A stretch of DNA of 64,000 nt from Heterohyrax brucei (lineage: Eukaryota > Chordata > Mammalia > Hyracoidea > Procaviidae). The notes under the pieces were generated by a model. The model was not told the origin of the DNA. It searched no databases and saw only the letters and a list, made by a program, of their open reading frames with translations. Location: positions 8,903,501 through 8,967,500 of the forward strand of contig CM053154.1 in assembly GCA_028571685.1 (NCBI GenBank), written 5' to 3'. The stretch's first letter is position 1. Every line of letters begins with the position of its first letter. Position numbers and translations under genes: made by a program. This document shows, piece by piece, positions 50,999 to 64,000 of the stretch.

Positions 50999-51469
50999 CT
51001 CTCCGCTGAAACATGCATGTCATCAAGGTCATCCTTAACCTGGTTCCTCTTATAGTTGGATAGCAGCTATGGCAGTAACTGGGAAATATACTTCTGCATT
51101 CCTGTGGCTAAGGGAGACAGCTTGGCTCACCTCTCTGCTGTGCCAATGTATCATTCCTTCAGTCTGGGTCAATAAGAGTGGTAGGAGGAGGGAAAGGTTG
51201 TGCTTTGGTTGGCTTCAACCAGTCAAATTGTACCCCTGGAGCTGGGGACATGTGGTCTGCTTCCTAGAAGTGGGAAAGGGAAAATTCCCAAACATCACAC
51301 AGTTTCCAGCAGGAAAGATCAAAGAGGACTGAAAGCTGGGTAAGCAAGTATAGTGTCCAGCACACTTCCAAAAATTTCTGTACATACTCATGGTGCTATA
51401 GTACTTGTCGGTTCATTTGTTAATTTAGTGCTGATAGTTTTCCAGACACATACATAGCCCATCTGATAC
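50999..51469. other. Intronic sequence, nothing recognised
   Basis: No repeat or coding signal I can name. Confidence 0.3.
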
Positions 51470-51594
51470 TAAGAATGAACCAATGAGGGAGGTGCCATTT
51501 ATAGTCTCTTGGGATGAGGGAATAAACTAAGACAAAGATAGCTAAAGTGATTTACCCAGGTCACACAGTAGAAGAGCAGAGATTTGAACCCACG
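51470..51594 (-). repeat. MIR remnant
   Basis: GTGATTTACCCAGGTCACAC, then AGTAGAAGAGCAGAGATTTG, the MIR core on the minus strand. An RTE fragment follows immediately. Confidence 0.8.
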
Positions 51595-51985
51595 CAAAAG
51601 TTAGACAATGAGTAAGGAAGACCAAAGAAGAACGGATGGCTTTGAATTAGGATGTTGACAAAGAATATTAAATATACCATGAAGTGTCGGAAAGATGAAC
51701 GAATCTGCCTTGGAAGAAGGACAGCCCAAATGCTCCTTAGAAACAAGGATGGCAAGACTTTGTCTCATGTCCTGTGGGTATGTCATCAGGAGGAACCAGT
51801 CTCTGGAGAAGGCCATCATGCTTGGTAGAGGGGTAGTAAAAACGAGAAAGGCCCTAAATAAAACCAGTTGATACAGTGGCTGCAAATTGGGCTACAGCAG
51901 AACAACAATTGTGAGGCTAAGACAGGACATGCCAGCACTTCATTCTGTTGTACATAGGGTGGCTGAGTCAGAACTGGCTCTATGC
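51595..51985 (+). mobile_element. RTE (BovB-type) 3' end
   Basis: AGACAATGAGTAAGGAAGAC, TTGGAAGAAGGACAGCCCAA, CTCTGGAGAAGGCCATCATG and CAGTGGCTGCAAATTGGGCT. Begins inside the element. Confidence 0.9.
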
Positions 51986-52181
51986 ACCTACCAACAGTTA
52001 GCTCCCAGGGCCTTGCCCTTAACCACTGGATTATTCTAAGTCACAAGTTTTTCCCCCAGGTTGGTTCTTTCACCTCTGCACAAGTGTTAGTTTCCAGATC
52101 CTGGAATGTGAGATGTTGCTTTGCTGTCCCCAGTGTGCCTGGCATAAATCAGGCACTTAACATAGAGAACACAAGTATTAG

Positions 52182-52575
<394 letters not shown>

Positions 52576-52920
52576 AGGAGAAGGAATCTGAATGATTATC
52601 TTGGTCTGCTGAAGACTGTAAATACTGATAGTGTCAAGGCTAAGAACAATGTTGGCGTGATCAGAGAAAGGCTTTCTTGGTAGCAAATGGTTCCAATGCA
52701 ATCTGAATTGAACACTTTTCTGATTTGATAATCTAGTTCTGAAGAATCATTGCATGTTCAAGTGGCATCACAGATTGAAGAATAGTGCTCATGTACAGAG
52801 TTCAAGAAAAAAGAGGGTCCAGAAAAACACCCATAGTCATGCCACTGTTAAGTGGCAGCTAGTCAGCTGCAGCTCCCAGCCATCCTGTGCACAGCAGAGA
52901 GAGATGCTGTCCAGTCCTGC
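52576..52920. other. Intronic sequence, nothing recognised
   Basis: No repeat or coding signal I can name. Confidence 0.3.
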
Positions 52921-53218
52921 TCCACCCGCACAGTCGTTTTTGTGTTTGAGCCCATTGTTGGGGCTAGTATGCCAATCTACTTTGTTGAGGGTCTTCCTCT
53001 TTTTCGTGGTGTCTCCTGATAACATGGTCCAATGTACGTGAGACAAAGTCGGATCATCCTTGCTTTTAGGAGCGTGCTGGCTGTACTTCTTCCGAGTTAG
53101 ATTTGTTCATTCTTCTGGCAGTCAGCATGTCCAATGTTATTTGCCAACATCATCGTTCCAATGCGTAAATTCTTCTTCAGTGATTTCTTATCTATTGCTC
53201 AGCTTTTCCATTATTATA
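52921..53218 (-). mobile_element. RTE (BovB-type) fragment, antisense
   Basis: Plus-strand landmarks GAGGGTCTTCCTCTTTTTCG, GGCTGTACTTCTTCCGAGTT and TTCTTCTTCAGTGATTTCTT; the direction is the same as the copy at 3425. Confidence 0.88.
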
Positions 53219-53402
53219 TAATGGTAATAATAGCAGGAAGCATTCACATGTGGGACCTTCTACCCACGAGAAGCTTCGCTAAGCAGTGTGCGGGCATTAA
53301 CGCATTCAATACCTCTAAGAAGCCTGGGGGTGGGGCGGGGGTAGGGACTCTTGCTGTCCTTATTCTACAGACGGGGAAACTGAATCACAGACTCATTAGC
53401 AT
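53219..53402 (-). repeat. MIR remnant
   Basis: ACGCATTCAATACCTCTAAG, then TTCTACAGACGGGGAAACTG, the MIR core on the minus strand. Confidence 0.8.
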
Positions 53403-53404
53403 TC

Positions 53405-53582
53405 AAGCCAGTAATTCTCAATCCTGGCTAAATATTAGAATTACTTGGAGGAAATTTGTAAAAATGACTATATGTAAACCCAACCTCAGGCCAATTAAAG
53501 CAGAATTTCTAGGAGTAGGGCTGGGATCCAAATTGTTAAAAGCTCTCCTTGCTATTATAAAGTAGACTTGAGGACTACTGGC
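53405..53582 (+). mobile_element. MER5A-like hAT element
   Basis: CAGTAATTCTCAATCCTGGC, then AGGCCAATTAAAGCAGAATT and GAGTAGGGCTGGGATCC, nearly full MER5A length. Confidence 0.85.
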
Positions 53583-53714
53583 TGATACCTTTATAGCTTT
53601 TAGAGCTGCTGGAAGGAAATGACAATCTCAGATGGGATTTTTACCAGATGGAATTACAGAAAGCAAGTAATTCTGAGCTCTTGGCAACACTTGCTTTAAA
53701 AAAAAAAAAAAAAC

Positions 53715-53872
53715 ACAACTGCTTTCCAGTTGATTCCAATTCATAGTTAACCTATAGCAGAGAGTAGAAGTGGTGTGCTTTAGGGTTTCCAAGGAGCGGC
53801 TGCTGGATTTGAACTGCTCACCTTTTGATTAGTGGCTTAGATCTTACCCACTGGGCCACGAGAGTCCCAACA
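53715..53872 (-). repeat. AfroSINE, first of a run of three
   Basis: CAACTGCTTTCCAGTTGATT tail, preceded on the left by a poly-A run, to GCCACGAGAGTCCC head. Confidence 0.88.
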
Positions 53873-53877
53873 CTTGC

Positions 53878-54040
53878 TTACAACCCACTGCCATTGAGTC
53901 AGCTCTGACTCATTGCAACCAACCCTACAGGACAGAGTAGGACTGTTCCAAAGTTTCCAAGGAGGGCCTGGTGGATTTGAACTGCCAACCTTTTGGTTAG
54001 CAGATGTAGCACTTAACCACTATGCAACCAGGGTTTCCAA
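53878..54040 (-). repeat. AfroSINE, second of a run of three
   Basis: CTGCCATTGAGTCAGCTCTG tail to TGCAACCAGGGTTTCC head. Nearly intact. Confidence 0.92.
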
Positions 54041-54180
54041 AACAAACAAACCCATTGCTATTGAGTTGATTCTGACTCATAGCAACCCAGTAGGGCAGAG
54101 TAGAACCATCTCATTGAGTTTCCAATTGCCTGGTGGATTCACACTGCCATAATAGTTAACCACTACTCCGGGGTTGTCTC
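54041..54180 (-). repeat. AfroSINE, third of a run of three
   Basis: CCCATTGCTATTGAGTTGAT tail to ACCACTACTCCGGGGTTGTC head; part of the middle is missing. Confidence 0.88.
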
Positions 54181-57100
54181 CTAATAGAAGACTTGCTTCC
54201 TGGTGCGTAAATGGAAGGGGCCAGTGTTTGCCTATACCAAATTAAGCAGACAGGTCCCACTCTGAGTGCTTTGCCTGTAAACACTGCTCAGCATTGCCCC
54301 CAGCAAGGCGCAAGAAAACACAGGAGTGGGGTGGCAAGTGGGAAACCCTCAGATATCTGTGAATCTGATGGAAGAGACAGAACAACAGAGGCATGGCCTC
54401 ACTGATACAGGATAAATACATACCAAGGGCAAGTTAACAGGGCTCAGAGTTGGAGCTCACAGGGCCTGAGGGAAGGAACCAGCCTTCCAGCAGAAATGCA
54501 GGGGTTCTTGAGGTCAGAGAAGTTAGGACAAGCTTCAAGAAGCTTTGCTCTCACTGCCCTAAGCCCAGAATATCAACCAGTCTGGTGTCGTCTGGATGCA
54601 CTCACATAGAGATTCCAGGTCCCTGTCAGCGCAGACTCAGAGGTGGGATGTGCTAAAGAAGTTTTCTTACCGTCTGGCTCTTGGGCAATCAAGGTAATGC
54701 TTTTGGACTGCAGTCTGTGACTCATCCCTGCTGTGTTGCATCGGTGGGGTATTTATATGACTGCTCATCACTTAATACCTGTGTATTAATGTAGATTTGC
54801 ACAGTGGAGATCTCAGGATGTCCATCAGAGCCCAGAAATCAGACAGGTATCAACACTGTTGCTGCAACTAACGTCATAAGCAATCAGTGTGAATACATTT
54901 AAATTGAGCTAACTGCACAAAGAGTCCAGGGAACTGCTATCTTTAAACAGTTCTCCCTCGAGGAGAATAAGCTGCTGCTTATTTCAGGAGAGCTGGGGAA
55001 CAGCAGGACTCGGTGGACACTCACACTAGGAGGGGCACTGGCGGCATCCTAATGCAGCCCCCTTGTGTGGCTTAGAGTGACTTCTCCTAGGTCCCCAAGC
55101 CCATTAGTGCTCGACTGGAAACTGTCCCGAGAACATCTGTCAGCCCTGAAGTGTGTTCACGGATGTTCTTGAAATCCAGAAGTGGTTTGCCATTTGGATG
55201 TCTGGCTCAGGGGATGGGACAGAAGACAGCATTTCTAGCAGTTTCCTTGTATGGGTTCTTTCTACTTCGGGGGAAAAAAATGTTAGTTTGTCCTACAGTT
55301 GACAGAGACATTCACCACAAACACAAAATGAGAAACAGCAGCAGGTGCAGCCAGCGAGGAGAGAAAATAGAAAACCTTACTGAGTTGCAAGAATGAAATA
55401 CAGAGAATGTGTTTGGTTCACTTCCGTGCAGTATTTCTAGTGCACCAACTTGTAAAGGTCGCTGCGGGTGATGCAAAGTGATCGCAGATAGAAAAGGAGC
55501 GAATCGGGGAGGCAGAAAGATCTCCAGCTACCTGTGTTATAAGGCAGAGTTCAATAATTGTCCCCAGGAAGTGCTGAACGTCCTCTTGACACTTTCCACA
55601 ATTGATTATCTGCCATGTCATTTGTCTACAGGTACCTTGTCAGTCTCCCTCAGTGCAGACAATGAGGGTGGCGACCCTGGCTGCTGGGCCGTAAACCCAG
55701 AGTGTTCACTTGATTAAAGCTGCACACTGGAGATTCTGACTAGCATGGGAAATTAGAAGGTGAAGCGACTGGTCTGTTGGTCATAGCTGGGAAGGTCTTT
55801 GCCCACAGAGGGGTCGGCTGTCGTGCTGGGTGTGTGGTTAGACTTCCGTGGGCAGACGTGGAGGGACGCACCAAGCCGGGAGGATAGTGGGAGTTAAGGT
55901 GTGGAGAGAAGACTGGACAGACTTGTTTCTGGAACAATTGGCAATCTGCCGGCAGAGGAGCTGGCCCAGATCCCGGGGGAGGAGACAGATCATCGATGCC
56001 CGGAGAGGCTTTTGTGCTAAATCTGAGCATCGTGGCGGTGCTGATAGAAGCAGTGCTGGGTTTCAGCAAGATGGATCTGGAGTCTTCCAGGGAGTAGGTT
56101 GTAGAATTTGATGGCAGTTTGCTGAGAGGGCAGCAGGACCTGATGTAGAGAGTGGGCAGAGATATTTCTCAGGAGGACTGACTTGTCCTAGGTCATCTAT
56201 TAGAGTATGCTGGAGGAAGAGATGGGCTGCGTGGGAAGGTCAGGGTTCTGAGAAGCTTAATGACTTGGGTTTGGGGCAAGGTGTCAAGTCCCAGATGTTG
56301 AGGATGCGGCAGGTGGCTGGTTGGTAAGCTGAGTGAGGCAGGTAGACACAGTCAAGTAGTAAGACACGGGTTGGACGGCAGCCAGCGAGTGGTATTGATC
56401 TGCAGACAGTACGGCAGTTCGGAGGCATCAGGCTGGGGGCAGCAGCTGACCTGCCCGTCTGCCCCATGGAGGTGGCAGTGGTGACGGAAGTCAGCAGGTC
56501 TGCAGACCCCAGCCCACCAGCTCCCCACTATGGGCTGCCGCTCACTCTGATTCCTCCCTCCGTCTGGAATTTCTTTCTCTATTTGGCCAAGTAAAGTGTC
56601 TGTTTCTCAGGCAACTGGGGAAAGACGGTGGAAGAAAACAGCTTTTCCTTTCAGTCTTCCTTTTGCGACATTCTAATTTGCTGGACAACCAATATTGTAT
56701 TAATGTCAGATATCAGTGAAAAGGAACCATGAACAAGCCCAGGACCCTAAAGAATCAACAATTTTCATTTTCCCCCATTTCTTGGGGTGTGGCTTACATG
56801 TTCACAAAATTCACAGGGTTTGGGTCAAAGAGTCATTCCAATTTTGTCCTGCTTCTCTCAGTATTTGCTTGGTAGCCGTTTTTCCCTGGCTGTCTTCACA
56901 GCTGTAATTGTAATATCACGGAATATTCTGGTGAGTGGATCCATCCTAGTTTTCTCAGCATTTTTTTTGTTGTTGTTGTTCTAGAGCATTCTGAGATCTC
57001 CCTTATTTAATTAATACTGTGAAAATATAAATGCCCGCAACAAGTTCCATTCCACCATCCTATGAGAGTAATTTCCCTTCCTATATGTCACCAGAGATGG

Positions 57101-57500
57101 AATTGCTAGAAGAAGGGACCCTTTGTTTTATGCCCTGCGGGAGGGGAGGGAAGACTGTTTCCGGAAGTCAGCAGAATCCAGGCTGGCAACGTCTATTCCT
57201 GCTTGTGAGACAGAGAAGCAGTCTTGAAGAGGTTAAATGTCTTCCCAGCCTGGCAGCTGTCTAGAGTAGCCTTCTCAGCTTTTATTCTCTGGTTGCCCTC
57301 CTAGATATTTTTGCCTTAATAGCTCTCCTCATTCTATTAAAACTCAGGAGTAGGACTTTGTTAGGTGGGGTTGGGGTTTAGAGAACTACGAAGCATAATA
57401 ATAGCTAAGATTTTTAACCCTCCAAAGAGACAGTATCCCACCCTGGGTGTACGTCACCTTTATTAAGGATGTACACTCCATGGTCACTGGGAAAATTCTA
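54181..57500. other. Intronic sequence, mostly unique
   Basis: The longest stretch without a recognised repeat in this window. Frames on both strands (for example 55740-56069 and 55848-56111) overlap each other and have no start or splice support. It could hold regulatory sequence, but nothing here proves it. Confidence 0.35.
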
Positions 57501-57504
57501 CTCC

Positions 57505-57660
57505 TGCACACCCCGGTGGCTTAGTAGTGGTTAAGAGCTCTGTCTGCTAACCAAAGGGTTGGCAGTTTGAATCTACCAGGTTCTGCTTGGAAACTGTCCT
57601 CTGTCCTATAGGGTTGCTATGAGTCAGAATCTCCCTGACAACAGAGGGTTTATTTCGTTT
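57505..57660 (+). repeat. AfroSINE, tail altered
   Basis: CACCCCGGTGGCTTAGTAGT head, GTTGGCAGTTTGAATCTACC box B, then CTGACAACAGAGGGTT tail. Confidence 0.88.
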
Positions 57661-58639
57661 GTCTATTTGTTTTACTCCTTTTTAACTGTCAAGACTCAAA
57701 CATTTAACACAAGGACCCAAATTAAAAAAACAAAAACAAACTTTGACCCTTTTAGGAATAGATGATTGCATTTTCATACAAGGAGCTGTACTGAAGTGGA
57801 GGACTCCATTTCTGGGGAAGCATGTGATTGCTTTGTTGAGAGGGGCAGGGCAGGTCACCTCCCAGATCTTCAGGGGTCCTGGAGGCCACTGGGGAAACGC
57901 TTTCTGGCATCTCCAAGGACCTGCTGTGTGGAGAGCTTTGTAGAGACCCCTATAAAGAAGGAGACTCTTCAGATGTTCACACTCTCCTTGTTGCAGAGAT
58001 GCGCACTGTATCCCAGCACAGTGGCACACAGGTCCCTTATTTCACTGACATTTTTCCAGAGGAAGTGTGGCTAGTGTAAGACTATACAACACTGTGAAGT
58101 GGAAGGAGGTGATTCTGAAGACTCATGGACTGAGAGCCATGTCACGCTGAGAGACTGTGTCCATGGCTGAGCTCTGTGTCCCAGGGGAAGATGTCATTGG
58201 TCTACTCCAATGTCACAGCTGTGCCCTGTAGCTCTGGAGGCACAGTTCTTCTACAGCTAGTTGAAGCAGGAGGAGGAAAAGCCTTAAATGACACCCAGGT
58301 CTTGCGCCAAAGCCTGGGCATTCCTTCCTGGGTCCAGGCAACCTGGCTGACTCTCTCGTCTGCAGAAATAGCGACTCATCCAAGAGTGAGACTGTGGATA
58401 ATCTACGGATCAGGACTTGCTAAGGTCAGTGCTGTCAGGGAAGGATGGCTCTGCACCAAGCAGGAACCCCAAAGCAGATGGCCACTGGACAGCCGTGAAG
58501 CACAGCAGACCAAACCAGGTGGTAGGGGTACTTGTCCTGATCCCTGTATTACATTTTTTTAAATTGTGCTTTAAGTCAAAGTTTACTATTCACCTTTATT
58601 GCATCTTTGTGGGTGAATATGTTTGTGAGTCCAACCCCA
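57661..58639. other. Intronic sequence, nothing recognised
   Basis: The overlapping frames at 57682-58029 and 58176-58562 have no homology I know. Confidence 0.3.
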
Positions 58640-58775
58640 GGATTCCAAAGTGCTGATTCAACCCAGAACCCAGGACAATTACTTAGTCGCCCCAAGCCTC
58701 AGTCTCCATATCTGTAGACTGGGTACAGTCATGTCTGCCTTCCCTACTTATTTACCTCATCTAGTTGTCAAGATG
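58640..58775 (+). repeat. MIR remnant
   Basis: GACAATTACTTAGTCGCCCC, AAGCCTCAGTCTCCATATCT and GTAGACTGGGTACA in MIR order. Confidence 0.65.
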
Positions 58776-59046
58776 ATGGGATTAGGTAGACAAATTGAAC
58801 TTCCTATTCCATTTCTTACTGAAACCCGTAGCTCCTCGTCTGCAGCTCCACCTCACTCCGCAGCAGTCATCTTACTGGCGGCGATGCAGCCTCGGGGTTT
58901 CCTCCCATATTTCTCCTCCACTTGGGTTGACTTTCTGATATTGTCCTCTTGCAAACAGGAGTCCTTTCTCATCAGTCCCTGTCACATAAGTATTGTGACA
59001 CAAAGTGACTTAGCATCAAGTGAAGCACATGCCCCACTCGGAACAT

Positions 59047-59160
59047 TTCTCGGTCCGCTGACACCGCTGTAACGGAAACACCACACTGGGCAGGTGGTGT
59101 CTCAGTCACCTGGCACCGCTGTAACGGAAACACCACAGGGGAAGGTGTCTCGATCACCTA
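59047..59160. repeat. Two-copy tandem duplication, ~53 bp
   Basis: CACCGCTGTAACGGAAACAC occurs at about 59062 and 59115, with similar following sequence (TGTCTCAGTCACCTG versus TGTCTCGATCACCTA). A further TCACCTAGGGCTACTCTATC starts the LTR-like copy. Confidence 0.75.
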
Positions 59161-59625
59161 GGGCTACTCTATCAGAAATGTCACAAGCGGGTGGCTTTAA
59201 CAGAAATTGGTTCTCTCACAGTCTGGTGGGCTATGAGGGTACCGGCTCCAGGGGAGGACTTTCTCTCTCTGTCAGCTCTGGAGAAAACATCTCATCATCA
59301 GTCTTCCCTTGGCCTGGGAGCATCTCAGCCCACGAGCCTCAAGTCTGAAGGACATGCTCTTCTCCTAGCACTGATTTCCAGGTGCTAGGAGGTTCTCATG
59401 TCTCTTTGGTCACTTCTCCCTTTTATATCTCAAAAGAAATAGGCTTAAGACACTCTCCAAGCTACTGCCACTAATCCACCTTACCAAATCTGAGTGATGG
59501 AATTTACAACACATAGGAAAATCCTATCGAGTGATGAAATGTTGGACAAGCAGAATACTGGGAATCAGGGCCCGACCAAATTAATACACACATTTGGGGA
59601 GGACATAATTCAATCCCTGTTGATG
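59090..59625 (-). mobile_element. LTR-like copy, antisense
   Basis: Begins TCAGTCACCTGGCACCGCTG and ends ACATTTGGGGAGGACATAAT. The end is the reverse of a MaLR-like LTR start, and shorter related sequence lies at 33703-33898. Confidence 0.6.
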
Positions 59626-60479
59626 AGAGACTTAGAACCTGGGTTCCTGAGGAAGGTTGCTGCGCCTGGAGAGCCTCACTGATGTGTCACCAAAGTGAGC
59701 TGTGGCAGCAAGCCATCTCTCCAGTCCTTTAGGAGCATTCTTAGTGTCCCTTCATCCTGTGGCATGCTGTCATTTGTAGTGTTGTGCTCTGGGAGGCAAG
59801 TGAGGCATGCAGAACTGTCACCCAGCTGTATCATAAATTCTACATAATATCAGTTTTCCAGTTCTAACAGGTGGCAGCCTGCCACAACCTTTGTAACAGA
59901 TGTGTTTCTTTACAATTTAAAGGACACTGTGCAGCTTGTTTGGTGGATGGAGATTTCCCTGGGAGGCGGTTAGAGCACGTCCAGGTCCTTGTTGCCCCTC
60001 ATGGGCCATGTCCTTCCTCTCTGATCACCAGCTCTGGTGGTACCACCTGCCAACTGTCCTGGCCAATGTCCTTCCTTGCTGCCTCAGCAGCTCCTGAACT
60101 TCCTACTGGCCTGTCACACCCATGAAATTATCCTGTGACACCCCATCTCCACCTCCGGCCCCCGTCCTCCCCATGCCCAGTAGGTGGCTGGTGAGCAGGA
60201 GACACCTTAATAAACCTTGTTGCAGGAACAGACAGATGGTCTTCAAATCAGATCTTCTTCACATGGGGATTGCAGAGCAGATGTAACCCAGTACCTCAAA
60301 GCTGCTCACCGCCTCCTCCCAGACCCACGTGTTGGTTCCGTGGTACCAGGCAAAGCAAATTCTGGGCAGAGGCTAAGCCTGCTCCCCTCTGCGAACCGCT
60401 TAGTGGCTTGTTCCACTGGGCCTTGCTGCTGGCCGGTCTCCTTCTCTGCAGACCAAAGCTGTCAGTGTCTGATGAAAAT
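59626..60479. other. Intronic sequence, nothing recognised
   Basis: No repeat or coding signal I can name. Confidence 0.3.
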
Positions 60480-60650
60480 AATAAACCAACCAGCTGCCAT
60501 CCAGTTGATTCTGACTTATGGCAGCCCCACGAGTGTCCGAGTAGAACATGGCTCTGCAGGATTTTATGGTTGTGACCTCCCAGAATCTCCAGGCTTTTGT
60601 TCCGAGGCACCGCTGGCTGGATATGAATCACCAGCCTTTTGTTAGCAGTG
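60480..60650 (-). repeat. AFRO-type SINE, diverged
   Basis: CCAGCTGCCATCCAGTTGAT tail, a GTAGAACATGGCTCTGCAGG body, CCTTTTGTTAGCAGT head region. Confidence 0.7.
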
Positions 60651-60769
60651 ATTTTGAAAACAGAATTCAGAAAACTAGCATGCATTTCTTGCTGAATCCT
60701 TTGCATACCATTGCCCCTTCAATCAATGTAATCAATGTGCCACAAGGGTTCCCTTCATGCTAATAGGAT

Positions 60770-61396
60770 GCCTATTATTGAAAAAATGGAGAATGACACG
60801 TGTCAGTGAGGCTGTGGAGAAACTGGAACCATCGTGATGGAGTGTAGAATGATGCAGCCAGTGTAAAAAACAATTTGTCAGTCCCTGGAAAGTTAAACAC
60901 AGAAGCACAGAATGACCACAATCCTAATCCAGACATACACCCGGAAGACTTGAAACCAGGGACTCAACCAAGCATACGAACGCCAGGGTTCATTAGAACA
61001 CTGCACAATCCCCCAAAGGTGAAAACATCCCTAATGCCCACACCGGATGATTGCATGAACAAAACGTGGTGTGTCATTCTGCCATAGTGAAAAATGAAAT
61101 GATGATCCCTGCCTCAACATGTTGAACCTTGAAAACATGCAAACTGAGATAAGTTGGACAGAAAAGGACAAACACTGTATGATCTCACTCGTACGAAATA
61201 TTTAGAATAGCAAACACCTGAAAAGGAGACCAGTTTATTAGTGGTTGGAGGGAGGGAAGGAAAGTTGCTGTATAGGGGCCCTGAGATTCTGTTTGGGGTG
61301 GTAAGACACTTTTGGAAATAGATGTCTGTACAACATGGTGAATGTGTTAATGTCAGTGAATTGCACACTTGAAAACAGCAGATGTTATGTTGTGCA
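60770..61396 (+). mobile_element. Old L1 3' end
   Basis: TGAGGCTGTGGAGAAACTGG, ACACTGTATGATCTCACTCG, GACCAGTTTATTAGTGGTTG and TGTGTTAATGTCAGTGAATT. Abuts the mariner element. Confidence 0.88.
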
Positions 61397-61398
61397 TA

Positions 61399-61950
61399 CA
61401 AGGACTGCCAGTTAGGTCTGCGAACTCATCCTAGAAAACGTGCTGTGTGCCTCACTGCAGACTATGAGTACCATCACCTTCGAAGTCCTCCCCTGGGGAA
61501 GCTATGCACTGACGCCGGTGCCTAGTCCACCCTTCAAAGCAATTTTGGAACTTTTTCTGGAATGGCCATCAATTGTATTACCCTTGATGTCCTGAATGTC
61601 ATCAAAATGTCTTCCTTTCAGTATTTCTTTTATCCTTGCGTAAATAAAAAAGTCTTTGGGAGCCAGATCAGGGGAGCAGAGAGGGTATTCCAGTACAGTT
61701 ATTTGTTTACTGGCTAAAAACTCCCTCCCAGACAACTATGCAATTAAGTTCACAAACTTGCCACCGTGCCACTATGCACAATGATCATTCCAGAAAGGGT
61801 TTCAAAATTGTGTCGAAGGGTGGACTAGGCACTGGCATTGGTGCATAGGTTCCCAAGAGAAGTACTTCGAAGGTGATGGTAGTGATATTCATCAATGAGG
61901 TATGTGGTATATTGTACGATTAAGGTCGTGAACTTAATTGTCAGACCTCT
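61399..61950 (-). mobile_element. Mariner-derived fold-back element
   Basis: A 552-bp element with TA on both sides (61397-61398 and 61951-61952). The minus strand has a decayed mariner C-terminal segment (EYPLCSPDLAPKDFFIYARI near 61660, then KGRHFDDIQDIKGN). Arms of about 165-170 bp are inverted copies around a ~215-bp loop. Inactive. Confidence 0.92.
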
Positions 61951-61952
61951 TA

Positions 61953-63509
<1,557 letters not shown>

Positions 63510-63690
63510 CACATGGAAATCCTGACAGCATGGCAGTTAAGTGCTCCTGCTGCTAACTACGAGGTCAGGGGTGCACACCCGCCAGCTGCTCCTTGGAAAC
63601 CCTATGAGGCAGTTGCATTCTCTCTGTAGGGTCACTATGAGTCAGGGTCGACTCGACAGCAATGGGTTTGTTTTGGTTTGGGTTTGGCAT
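63510..63690 (+). repeat. AfroSINE, full length
   Basis: GGAAATCCTGACAGCATGGC head to GTCAGGGTCGACTCGACAGC tail and a GTTTGTTTTGGTTTGGG end. Closest SINE to the last exon. Confidence 0.92.
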
Positions 63691-63703
63691 GATGTTTCTA
63701 TGA

Positions 63704-64000
<297 letters not shown>

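Overview
This window is mammalian nuclear DNA, almost certainly from an afrotherian and most likely an elephant. I conclude this from about 40 copies or fragments of a tRNA-headed SINE of the AfroSINE type (GGAACCCTGGTGG head, ATGAGTCGGAATCGACTCGA-like tail), from RTE/BovB retrotransposon fragments on both strands, and from repeated L1 3'UTRs that are not those of primates or rodents. The species call is inference, because a sirenian or hyrax carries related repeats. Older mammal-wide repeats (MIR, L2, MER5-like hAT, MLT1-like LTRs) are also present.

One gene is supported: CPXM2 (carboxypeptidase X, M14 family member 2), on the + strand and partial at both ends. Six consecutive coding exons are visible at 6027-6166, 41411-41495, 42399-42549, 52222-52310, 62339-62462 and 63792-63988. 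Each has AG/GT borders and matching phases (0/2, 2/0, 0/1, 1/0, 0/1, 1/0). Together they give 786 nt, exactly 262 codons, covering most of the discoidin (F5/8 type C) domain, the linker and the start of the M14 carboxypeptidase-like domain, including the HGNE zinc motif. The first exons (signal peptide and N-terminal region) lie upstream of the window, and the rest of the peptidase domain lies downstream.

The other ~63 kb is intronic. The 1-6026 part holds an L1-in-L1 insertion (2030-3370) and an antisense RTE. The 35-kb intron 6167-41410 holds antisense L1s (8840-12050, 14985-15480, 23880-27080, 29140-29940), a nested RTE > L1 > mariner-hairpin/AfroSINE block (18000-23880), two more mariner fold-back elements, a compound microsatellite, LTR sequence, an antisense decayed ERV-L pol (34870-37330) and L1 remnants. 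The 0.9-kb intron holds an L2. The 9.7-kb intron holds an RTE tail, a 300-bp CA/TG tract, an antisense L1 3'UTR and SINEs. The 10-kb intron holds an antisense RTE, a MER5A, a run of three AfroSINEs, a large stretch with no recognised repeat, an antisense LTR-like copy, an L1 3' end and a mariner fold-back element.

I found no second protein gene, no RNA gene and no clear new system. The most unusual structure is a set of four mariner-derived fold-back elements with long inverted arms that contain the transposase 3' coding end, one of which sits inside an L1 that itself sits inside an RTE.
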